Shown one piece after another: positions 55,274 through 64,000 of a DNA stretch of 64,000 nt. The translations under genes were made by a program, and so were the position numbers. Every line of letters begins with the position of its first letter. Within the stretch, counting starts at the first letter, position 1. The notes under the pieces were generated by a model that was given only the letters and a program-made list of their open reading frames with translations, ran no database searches and was not told the DNA's origin. This stretch comes from Apostichopus californicus (Eukaryota; Echinodermata; Holothuroidea; Aspidochirotida; Stichopodidae), in assembly GCA_020650975.1 (NCBI GenBank), contig JAIPMN010001722.1, positions 1 through 64,000 on the forward strand, given 5' to 3'.

Positions 55274-56918
55274 CTATATATGTAAGAAAAAGCATTTGAA
55301 ACATTGCAACTGTTTCACTGTTATCTCAATAGTGTGAGCAGAAAACAAACAGAAAAACTGACTATGCTATTAGTCAATTTTAAATATCCCTGTTGAGAGA
55401 GTAAGTCAGTTTTGGCTAGAAGAACTAAGCAACTACTTAGAAATGCATATCTAGGACTCTATCAATTGGTTACTTAAAAAATAATAAGTTGGTGAAAATC
55501 CAGATTAAATCTTTTTGTTACAAAGTAAGGGTTGAAGAGGAACCCCAAGTCCTATCTTAATTTGCATGTACTCAGTATCATCCAGAAAGAATCTGAATTA
55601 TTCTGATATTATACTAGACAAGTGTGACTGTCAGCCTAGAGTTAAAAATCAAACAGAAAAGTAAAAACTGATGTGTCTGAAACAGAACGAGAATCTGATT
55701 ATGTTTTTAGTTATAACATCACAAACAAATTTGAGTTTCAAATAGGTCCCATAGTCATAATAATAACGATGTAAATTGTACTTGTAATGAAATGAATGAC
55801 AAAAAGTGAACCGTCCTGATGGTGTAGCAACAACAGCATGATACATTGGACTTTGCCTAGGCTAGTGTATTTTTGGCATTTCTCTGAATATTACTAGACA
55901 GTGACCACGAATAGTGCATGGCATTGGGTACGTCTAACGTAGTATTACTAGTCTAGGCCTGAGCCTAGTCCTAGTTCCACGAACAACATTTTGACAACAA
56001 TGTCAATAGGGAAAATCACGTCATTAGCCTGATCGGGCAGGCAGACAATGGGCCTAACACTAATAGTTAGCCATACATAAGTATTATTCAAATTACAAGC
56101 AAAATCAGCAATATGGACAAACAAACAAACATATTTACTTGATTGCTTACATTTATACATGAATGTGATGAATGGATTGAAAAATTGTTGACACATCGGT
56201 CTTCACTCTTCTGTTTCTTTTCTAGCAACTGCAACAATCAAATTGAGCGCAACTTTTCCAACTAGAAAGAGCAAAGGTTATATGCGTTTCTACGGTAGCC
56301 TTTACACGTCGCTCTTTCAAGTAAGTAACTATGGGGTAAAATTATATGAAATAATAATTAGTATTATCCATCGATGTAGCACTTTTGGTCTATCAAAAGA
56401 AACAAAACACTGCGAATTCTATGACCTAATCCCAACAATGATGCATAGCTGCTCGATATAAATTTACATGGATAATTCTTACACGCTTCGATACACATGT
56501 GGCAAACAACTTTGTACTGTACATTGTGCAGTGCTTCCATGCGGGATTTACTCACTCACAAATTACGAAATCCACATTGTTAATCTCGATTCACCATTCA
56601 CTGATTACAGGCTGTGACAGGCGCTATTAACGATTTGTAGTTATAATATTGATACTAACGTACTTTACTACTGGAATATTATTACACTAGTGTCTAGTGC
56701 GACCAGTATTGGCATGAATTTCTTCTGAAGGAAGTCTTCATCAATGATCAAACTTAGTAACACTAACAAGTAACGGTTAATTGTTAGCAGCTTGACATTA
56801 TATACGGACACCAGTTGTGCGAAACAGTTATATTACTCCTGCCGATTCCGTTTAGCCTACATAGCCTAGACATTGACAATTGGACTCGATCGTGACAAAT
56901 ATTTTTGACACTGAGAAG
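55274..56918. promoter_or_regulatory. Divergent intergenic region SPC25/PSME3
   Basis: 1.65 kb between the two start codons. It should hold the 5'-UTR exon and promoter of SPC25 and the promoter of PSME3. I saw no TATA box or CpG island clear enough to place a start site. No other gene is supported. Confidence 0.5.
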
Positions 56919-56939
56919 ATGGCAGTTTCTAATGCTTTG
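56919..56939 (+). CDS. PSME3: PSME3 exon 1
   Basis: Encodes M-A-V-S-N-A-L, context GAGAAGATGG, donor TTG|GTAGGT. The seven-codon first exon joins in phase 0 to Q-E-V-N-E-I-K, mirroring human MASLLKVDQEVK. Confidence 0.85.
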
Positions 56940-59900
56940 GTAGGTTTGGGTATGATTTCACAAGATAAATTTGCTTGGCCTAACTTAGCCTAAGCATAGG
57001 CCCATTGTTCTCTATCATGTATCAATCTTCAGTACATTATATACTACTGTAGTACTACTAGGTAGGGTAGAATTAGTAGGCTACCATCGTTATCCATCTC
57101 CCACTGAGAAATTCAATTTTCAATTGTAATTCAGTTCCTACAAATCATAAATTTGTAGGAATGATGTGGCTGACCAGAACCTCCAGGAGGGTGCTTTTCA
57201 AAAGGGCTACTGTAGACTGCTACTTCTAAAGGCCGTGGCTATTCTTACGACTAGTCGTAACAATTATCTATAAACTATTCTTACGATATCGGCGAATTCA
57301 TGCGTAGTAAAGTAAATATAGCAACTGCGCGTGTAGTAGGGGTAACCCTAACTCTAAACCCTAATCCTATCCCTAACCCTAACCGGAAATTATTGTTACT
57401 CATGGTCGTAAAAATAGTACTCCTGGTTGTAAAAATAGCAACTGCGCATGCGTAATCGGAAATTATTCTTACAACTCGTCGTAAGAATAGCCACTTTGAC
57501 TTCTAAATGACCAACTTGGGCCTTGGGAAAATATTTACTGCACGTACAATATTGACCCCCAAATTTTGTGTTTTGCACATTGATAACAATTTGACTCGTA
57601 AGAAAACAAATAATGTATCGTAAGACACTTTCATGAATTGTTCGGCCCTTTAGCAGAATTAGACCTATACCATACTTAGTATACAGTAAACTTCAACGCA
57701 TGCAAAAGTTTGGGAAATTTTTCCTTGCTTCGAGCAGTTTGACAACCAATCTGTACAAGTATAATTCTTTATCTAAACTAGAACAAATCCACTGAGCAAA
57801 ATCAGCAAGATTGTCATCACCGTTATTTTTTATAGCATTAATGCCCGTACTGTATATTTACCATATATACCATCATACTCCAATATTACTAGTCCTAGCC
57901 AAAGTAATATACATTTCACTTACATGTAAACAGTAGGAAGGAAAAAGGTGCATTAGAGACCTTTCACACAAACTAGTGACAGTAACTTTGTCAAGTAACT
58001 GTAAGGAAATTTTAGAAGCATTTAACATAATGATATTTGCCTTTTCAACAGCAAGAAGTCAATGAGATAAAGAAAGCTATACAGGAAAAGGTAAGACAGT
58101 TCTTGAGAATACATGGAATTTGCAAAAATGTTTTACATCTGTGTATATTTGTTTCGTGAAAACAGTTTGGGGGGAAAAACAGTAGCATGTAGGTTAGTTC
58201 TTATATGGGAAGTTGAAATTGTGAGGTCCATTGATAAGTGACATAAACCAATATTTTGGAGATCATAGATATGCTAATGAATGCAAAAGATGAGTAAAAA
58301 GTGTACTATTAATGTTAAATTATCTTAATAAGTTGTTCTTATTTTAGCTTTTTGCATAAAATTGGAAATTTCACCTTTTTTTTTTACATTTACTACTAAA
58401 TTATTTGAAATGGAACATTGACTTCTGAAGCAAGTGAACCACATTATGGGATTGTTTAGAACTGTTTTATGTACAGTAACATCGGAACATGTTCGGAAAC
58501 CAACTCTAACAGCTTCAATATTGAATCAGAGTTGGTCAGTACTGGAGTTTGGATGCAAAGGAACTAGTAACAGTATGTGAAAAGCTAATATGGTGGTTAC
58601 AGTGAAAATTTATTGAACCTGTACTAGAGTAAATTATGGAGAATAATATTTGCAATTAATTTGATCACACCAAGGCACTCTCCTCCATTTTTCTGAAGAG
58701 AAAGAATGTTAACGTGACATCATTAATGAGTTTGATACAACTGTCAGTCATTCAGAGTTAGCATTAATCGATCACATGAACAGAAGCAAATTGGAAATCT
58801 CACATATACTTTTTTTTTAAATTAACTACTAAATTATTTGAAATGTGACATTGACTCCTAAAGCTAGTGAATCACATTTCCTATGGGATTGTTACACCGG
58901 AAAACTTTTGGAAACCCGCTCTAACAGCTTTGATATTGAGTCAGAGTTGGTCAGTGCTGGATCTTTGATGCAAAGGAACTAGTTATGTGACAAACTTGTA
59001 AGGTTGCTACAGTAACTTGATACTTGTATGATGTATATTTGAGACGTGGAGTTGATATGCCAAAGTAATGAGTGAAGAGCTTAGACTAGGCAAATATTTA
59101 GTTATGCGGATAATGCTCTTACTCTTTTCTTTATGCAGTAATCTAAATCAATGCAAAATATTACAAGAGTGATGAAATTTTCAACCGAGTGTAATCTCAT
59201 CACTAATAAATCACCTCAAACTTGGAGAGATTTCAACATTCTTCAATCGTCTTACACACCATGTGTTGCGGTACTGTAGATTGAACATTATTAAATCACA
59301 TGATACTATCTATTATTACAACCAATATAAAGATGTCACTCCATCATTTCACTCAGACTCCCATATGAAGCCTCGTGTACTGCAGCTTTACAACATCTAC
59401 GATATCATCTGACGATAAAGATAGATCTTTTAACATTGTCTTTGTCTGTATAGATTACAAGATTGCAAATTATGTATCCACGAACAGTACGATACTTTGC
59501 ATGTATGATGTGAGATAAATTCATCTTTCTTTCTTTTTTTTTAGGGTGAAATGCTTGTAAAGGATGTCTTCCCTGCAAAAGTGCTGGAGCTAAACAAACT
59601 TGCTGAGGTGAGATACAGTACAACAAGTTTTCAATGTCTAATCTACAGATGCCTTTCATTTTGATTGAATTTTGTTGTGTGAAAATTAATAGAAATATAA
59701 ACGTTTTAGGTCCCTGAAAGAAATCAAACTCATTTTGACAGATCTGTCCTTTCAGGAAGAATTAAAATCAATTATTGATTAGAAATAAGTTTTTTTCTCC
59801 CCTTAATCTGGAAGTACAAAGAATGATTCTTGGAGCTCAAGTACCTCCTTGGGTGATCGTCTGATTCTTAAAAGGGAAAACCAGATGACATTATTGACGG

Positions 59901-62900
59901 GTTCTGAAAACTTTTTGAATTACTTTTAATGAAAAGATCTACACACAGTACAAATCAACAAGGTTGCAGTTATTTCTACCCTATGAGTTAGGCTACAGTA
60001 GTACAAGTTTACATTTTCTAACAGTGTAACTCAGGATATGGTAAAAACTGGCGTGCCAGGACCTTTGCAGTGCAAAATTTTTATCAATTTAATAACAGAT
60101 ATCGTCTTCTTTTCCAGTCGGATCTCTTTAAAGTTGACCGTATGCAGGACATCCCAAAGTGCATTGATAGCATTGGAGAGCCTAAGCCAGTTGGTACCAA
60201 TCACGTTGACCAAAAGGTTTGTCTTTTACATTAAAGGTGAAACAAAATCCAACTATCATCTTTGTGAGGAACCACCCTCCCAAAACAACTAAGAAAAATC
60301 TTCTTCCCTTTCAAGAGATATATTCTTAGTGTTAATTGTTTTGTCTTGCCGATATCATTATGAAATCTGTGATGTCATAGTGCCACTAGGATCTTTTTCT
60401 TCTTTTTTTCATATTTCAAGGTAGAATGGTAAAAGCATTGACACTGAATTGACTGAAACATATGCCATAATTTGGACATTTTAAAAAATGTTCAATAATT
60501 TTAGATTCAGTATTTGAAAAACACATTGCGATTACTAAAATAAACATTGTAATGTATAAAGAGAAATGAAAGCACATGTGGCTCGATGATGTCATATTTA
60601 GACTTGATCAAGTCCACTACCCTTCTGTGGGAAAGAACGTAAGATATGTGTGATATCTCTCCCAAATGGAGTAAGATGTTTCTAAGCTGTTTTGGAAAGG
60701 TTGTCCCTGACATTTATCTCCATCACATAGACCAATGATGATGGCATGGTTTGTGTCACCCTTTAAAGATATCAATGTTAACCTTTATTTCTTGCCATAT
60801 ATACTGTAGGTTACCATTACCATGGTAACTGCTTTTCCACTTTTTGAAGTATGACATTGGTAAATCTCTGCCATGCATAATCTGTGCTTTGGAAATTTTT
60901 GAAACACCTAATGCTTCCTGAAGGGCAATCATGTCATCATGGACCTTTGAATTGATTTAGAAAGAACATATATATATACTAGGATTTAATGTATTTACTG
61001 CATGCCTCCCTTACCTGTCTTCTGTTCATAATGATATTATGCACTCTGATTTACCTAGCTTACAAGAATGGATAACATTCTCGCCCCATTGTGCCCCCAT
61101 CATGTTTTATGCCATTAAGTTGACTCCAGACACCAGCAGCAGTTCTCAGTTTTACCTATAGTTGATCTATTAGCAGAACAAAGTGGATAGGATGAGAGGG
61201 CAGCTGTCACCCCTGACCCCCTCCAACAAGCCCATTGGGTCATTTGAATAACTGTACTTTTGTTTTCTCTTTCTTGTTGGGTTAGGTTCCAAAGAAGAGA
61301 AGGTTGAATGACGAAATTGAAGGTAAGTTTCGATAGAGGGATTCTTTAATTTGTGTAAAATTACAATTGTTTACAGAATAGCCCTCTGTTAAGTGAACAT
61401 GCGATCGATATTCCATATCCAATACATTGTTCCCACAAGGTCTAAAAAGTAGGCGGAAAAAAAACCTTTTCTAGGTCTGGAGAGTCTTTCAAATTTGAAG
61501 TCTAGTGTGGCAAAGTGAGAAGAAAATCCTCATTGGAACACTGACGTAGAGTAGTCCAGAAATGTTAAGAAGAGTGAGATAAAGTTAACGGCATAAATCA
61601 AATTGTGGTGAAAATTTATTGCTACATGTCATGTTTGGAGCTCCTGATTGTTTGAAACGCCTGCTCACAATAAAATAGAGGAATAGGGTTAGCATACATT
61701 TTTGCATGAGTTACATTTGTTCGGCTTACTATAGGTAGCCTAACAGTAGATCATGTTAAGTGTGTGGCTTTCATACAGTAGTTAACTGTAAGATGTGTTT
61801 TGGTCTTGAAAAGTCAGCAAATTTTCATTTGTTTAAAACTGTTAAAACTATCATTTATCTATCATCCTATCGGCTATCAAGTTGTATCAGCTATTTTATA
61901 AATGATCATTTTACTTAACCCCTGTTATAAAGTACACTATACCTTGAATACCTGTGGAATTCTTATTTTTTTTTTAATTCTTTTCTGATCAAATGTTTTA
62001 AAGTTCCACACAGGTAAAGGGTTCACCACTTACCCATCACATGTATATTCAAAGTGTCTGTATGAGAATTGATACAGTACAGTCTACAGTGCTGTATGTT
62101 TGTACTCATTTTGTTAACTTGTAAAGCGCATTGAGACCTTTGGTATAATGTGCAATATATATCAGTATTATTATTATTAAATACAGTTACATGATTATTA
62201 CAACATTAATGTACTTTTGCCCTTAATGTTTTGGTAAATTTAGTGATAATTTTGGTGATTTCTGTTGCCTCCTCTGTATGTAATGATTCATATATAAAAC
62301 TTTTTATAATTGTTCTTCTACTTAGGGTCACCAGTACTTATGTTTCCGGGAGGGGCGATTCCCTGCAACTCGGACATCATGCAGATGACAAACATGATGA
62401 AGCCTCTAATTTGCGTACTGATCGAACACTGTAACAGCCTCAAGATGTGGATACAACTTCTCATTCCAAGGATAGAGGATGGAAACAACTTTGGTGTTTC
62501 TATTCAGGTCAGTAAAATTAAATGCCAGAAGATTAATTTTTAACCCCCAATAATTTTAAAGAAGAAATTGAGTCGAATGATTCTTTTATGTATAGATTGG
62601 TTTGGGGAGTTGTTTGTTCATCACAAACCGATCAATAACATCCATAACATAGCAAGGATGGTCGGTTGGGTTTGTTTCTACCTAAATGATTGTTTCTCCC
62701 TGATTAAAAGGTATTGTAATTTTTGTCGTTATTTACCTTTTCTTCCTTAAGCAGGTCTTTCCTAAATAAGTCTTTTAACATGTTGGAGGATTTTGTATCA
62801 AACACATTTGGAAAATTGTGTTGTGCAATTTATCTGTCATGTTACTACAGGACAAAATAAGTAAAAGTACTTAACATTCATTTTGATGTGTTGAACCAGT

Positions 62901-63452
62901 CGTCGTTCATTCCGCCCATAATAAGGTTCTGTATGCTTTCAATCTAGTGTTTTAACTTTGATTGTATGAACAATCGATCAAATCTAATTATTTCCTTTTA
63001 AATTGGTCTGTGCCTGCAATGGTTGCAAAATTGTGACATTCTCTGTAATACCACACCTTCTGATACAAGAAGCAAAAGAAATATTTAGGCTATAAATTCG
63101 GTCCAACATGTAGTATACTCCCAAGGTTGTGCTAAATAACTACTTTAATTTTGTTTGTGTGGGGATGAAAAGGGTTGGTCTACACCCCTCACATCCTCAT
63201 GGGCATGGTTCCACCGTTCTCATTGGGTTTGCCTCATGCCCCCCACCCCTAATCTCAAACTTTGTCTCTGTCCCTGATTTAAGAAGATGATTCTTATAAT
63301 CACAATCATTTTTCATTCTTGTTTTATAGGAGGACACCCTGGCAGAGCTGAGGCAGGTAGAGAGTGATGCTGCATCGTATCTGGATCAAATCACAAGATA
63401 CTTTATCACAAGGGGAAAGCTGATCAGTAAAGTTGCCAAGTACCCACATGTG
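56919..63452 (+). CDS. PSME3: Proteasome activator PA28-gamma (3' end beyond window)
   Basis: Seven coding exons (56919-56939, 58052-58090, 59545-59607, 60118-60216, 61286-61322, 62326-62507, 63330-63452) give 564 bp, 188 residues of a protein that is 254 aa in human. PA28-gamma forms a heptameric ring in the nucleus that caps the 20S proteasome and promotes ubiquitin- and ATP-independent degradation. Seen: the N-terminal helix with DVFPAKVLELNKL, a variable linker, the basic P-KKRRLN nuclear signal at the KKRRLDE position of human, then the highly conserved core LKMWIQLLIPRIEDGNNFGV with the activation loop, and EDTLAELRQVESDAASYLDQ. The KKRR signal and the core sequence point to the gamma type, not alpha/beta. 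The last helices (human EDYRRTVTEIDEKEY onward) should lie to the right of the window. Confidence 0.96.
56940..58051 (+). other. PSME3 intron 1 with telomere-like foldback element
   Basis: 1.1 kb. Contains a foldback element with CCCTAA-like repeats (57235-57494). Otherwise nothing recognised. Confidence 0.75.
57235..57494. mobile_element. Foldback element carrying telomere-like CCCTAA repeats
   Basis: The ends GTGGCTATTCTTACGAC and GTCGTAAGAATAGCCAC are exact inverted repeats. The interior has further short repeats (ATTCTTACGA, CGGAAATTATT, AGCAACTGCGC twice) and, near its centre (about 57342-57382), a degenerate run of TAACCCTAAC, CTAAACCCTAATCC and CCCTAACCCTAACC. No target-site duplication is clear. 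Confidence 0.85.
58052..58090 (+). CDS. PSME3: PSME3 exon 2
   Basis: 39 bp, phase 0 at both ends, acceptor TTTTCAACAG, donor GTAAGA. Encodes QEVNEIKKAIQEK, the first helix (human QEVKLKVDSFRE region). Confidence 0.9.
58091..59544 (+). other. PSME3 intron 2 with internal duplication
   Basis: Contains two diverged copies of a 200-230 bp segment (58373-58605 and 58807-59010). No gene. Confidence 0.75.
58373..59010. repeat. Diverged direct duplication inside PSME3 intron 2
   Basis: Copies at about 58373-58605 and 58807-59010 share ACTACTAAATTATTTGAAAT, CTAACAGCTT..ATATTGA, TCAGAGTTGGTCAGT and GATGCAAAGGAACTAGT in order. They are separated by about 200 bp of other sequence. Confidence 0.88.
59545..59607 (+). 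CDS. PSME3: PSME3 exon 3
   Basis: 63 bp, phase 0 at both ends, acceptor after a T-run and TTAG, donor GTGAGA. Encodes GEMLVKDVFPAKVLELNKLA-E, matching human EDLVANFFPKKLLELDSFLKE. Confidence 0.95.
59608..60117 (+). other. PSME3 intron 3
   Basis: 510 bp, AT-rich, nothing recognised. Confidence 0.8.
60118..60216 (+). CDS. PSME3: PSME3 exon 4
   Basis: 99 bp, phase 0 at both ends, acceptor CTTTTCCAG, donor AAG|GTTTGT (a weaker site). Encodes SDLFKVDRMQDIPKCIDSIG then E-P-K-P-V-G-T-N-H-V-D-Q-K. This is the divergent linker that follows helix 1 in PA28 proteins; the call rests on frame and position. Confidence 0.88.
60217..61285 (+). other. PSME3 intron 4 with dispersed repeat
   Basis: Contains the repeat at 60575-60770; otherwise nothing recognised. 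Confidence 0.75.
60575..60770. repeat. Dispersed repeat, copy in PSME3 intron
   Basis: Partner of 33300-33475 in the MRL gene: the same ordered words TAGACTTGATCAAGTC, TGTGATATCTC, ATAGACCAAT.ATGATGG, GGTTTGTGTC. Confidence 0.75.
61286..61322 (+). CDS. PSME3: PSME3 exon 5: nuclear localisation signal
   Basis: 37 bp, phase 0 to phase 1, donor GAAG|GTAAGT. Encodes VPKKRRLNDEIE, aligning with human YKKRRLDECEE, the PA28-gamma nuclear signal. Confidence 0.92.
61323..62325 (+). other. PSME3 intron 5 with LINE/SINE-like tail
   Basis: 1.0 kb containing a retrotransposon-type tail near 62110-62180; otherwise nothing recognised. Confidence 0.7.
62110..62181 (+). mobile_element. CR1/L2-type LINE or SINE 3' tail, plus strand
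   Basis: TTGTAAAGCGCATTGAGACC, TGCAATATATATCAG and an ATTATTATTATTA end reproduce the common GCGC..TATATAAAT..(ATT)n tail of such elements. The body is not recognisable. Confidence 0.55.
62326..62507 (+). CDS. PSME3: PSME3 exon 6: core with activation loop
   Basis: 182 bp, phase 1 to phase 0, acceptor TCTACTTAG, donor GTCAGT. Encodes GSPVLMFPGGAIPCNSDIMQ, then C-N-SLKMWIQLLIPRIEDGNNFG, V-S-I-Q. The RIEDGNNFGVSIQ activation loop is identical to human PSME3. Confidence 0.97.
62508..63329 (+). other. PSME3 intron 6
   Basis: 822 bp, AT-rich, nothing recognised. Confidence 0.8.
63330..63452 (+). CDS. PSME3: PSME3 exon 7
   Basis: 123 bp, phase 0 at both ends, acceptor TTTTATAG, donor GTAGGT. Encodes EDTLAELRQVESDAASYLDQ then I-T-R-Y-F-ITRGKLISKVAKYPHV. 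It matches human EETVAELRTVESEAASYLDQ and ITRAKLVSKIAKYPHV, including the lysine-rich stretch shaping gamma-type proteasome activation. Confidence 0.97.
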
Positions 63453-64000
63453 GTAGGTTATAACCTTAGGACTGTAGAAAGCATTTTCTGGTTTGCATTT
63501 TAAAAGCGTGTTGGGTGCGAGTGGCATTGTTGAGTGTAGTTAAAATAAATATGTGCAATTAAGCTAAGTTAAGGTGACCAGACTTCCCCAATTTCCGGGG
63601 AGAGTCCCGGATTTCACTTGCCATTCCCTAATAAGAAGTGTCCCCGGATTTTATGTACCGTTCCTGGAATACTGCTGAAATTGTGAAAGGGTCCTGAAAT
63701 TAATTTCAAGTTTACCTGTTTGACCTTCCATTCGTAGAGACAGCTTGAACCTAGGCTAAAGCTGTGATTGTTTACAACTATGCTACAAACATAAATTTTT
63801 ATTCATGACTCGCAGATAAAGGCAACCCACAGATCATTGAATAATGTCATATAGCCTGTAATTCACAAAACATGTCGCACTTAGTTCTAAATAATTAGGC
63901 TTTCCAGTGACCATTTAAGTTTTTGGCATTGGATTTTATCTTGGACAGAATTGGTTGAGGTGTTCTAATCTCAGGAATTTGAAGTGAAGGAGCACCAAAA
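63453..64000 (+). other. PSME3 intron 7, runs off the window
   Basis: Contains at about 63573-63720 a segment (GGTGACCAGACTTCCC, CCGGGGAGAGTCCCGGATTT) resembling widespread DNA-transposon-derived repeats with GGTGACCAGAC starts; its right end was not found. No exon encoding the expected next residues (DYRR-like) is visible before the edge. Confidence 0.5.

Noticed and set aside
63974-64000. Possible PSME3 exon after CTCAG at the right edge (E-F-E-V-K-E-H-Q)
   Set aside because: Does not resemble the expected DYRR..DEKEY segment; too short to judge.

Overview
This is an AT-rich, intron-rich animal (metazoan) genomic segment. It has spliced genes with GT-AG introns, many minisatellites, foldback and hAT-type miniature transposons, a LINE 3' end and single-copy-looking orthologues of conserved animal genes. 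The style (MRL adaptor, SPC25, nuclear PA28-gamma, abundant small DNA transposons) fits a marine invertebrate deuterostome, possibly an echinoderm such as a sea cucumber. That placement is inferred from general appearance only.

Layout. (1) 1-6.7 kb: no supported gene; palindromes at the left edge, a dispersed repeat and two large tandem arrays (4.85-6.13 kb). (2) About 6.7-40.75 kb, plus strand: a Mig-10/RIAM/lamellipodin (MRL) adaptor gene, reconstructed as 13 coding exons whose lengths join into one frame of 1357 codons plus stop. It has an acidic N-terminal helix region, proline-rich EVH1 ligands, a coiled coil, a Ras-association domain, a PH domain and a 711-residue proline-rich terminal exon. 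The two most 5' exons are predicted from splice phase and weak homology. Its introns hold most of the repeats, including a minisatellite made from the gene's own exon edge with repeated splice donors. Its 3' end is triplicated. (3) 40.75-50.47 kb: long convergent intergenic/3'-UTR space with a CpG-rich exon-like block and a CTCF-like motif. (4) 50.47-55.27 kb, minus strand: the complete SPC25 kinetochore gene, six coding exons, 236 aa, every intron in phase 1. (5) 56.92 kb to the window edge, plus strand: PSME3 (PA28-gamma), seven coding exons for 188 residues, with the C-terminal exons beyond the window.

How the genes relate. SPC25 and PSME3 are divergent, 1.65 kb apart start to start, and could share a promoter region. 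SPC25 and the MRL gene are convergent. The three products act in unrelated processes (actin/adhesion signalling, chromosome segregation, nuclear ubiquitin-independent proteolysis), so nothing suggests a functional cluster. I found no rRNA, tRNA, CRISPR array or endogenous retrovirus.

Exon coordinates were read by eye and checked by frame arithmetic; an error of one base at a few junctions is possible.
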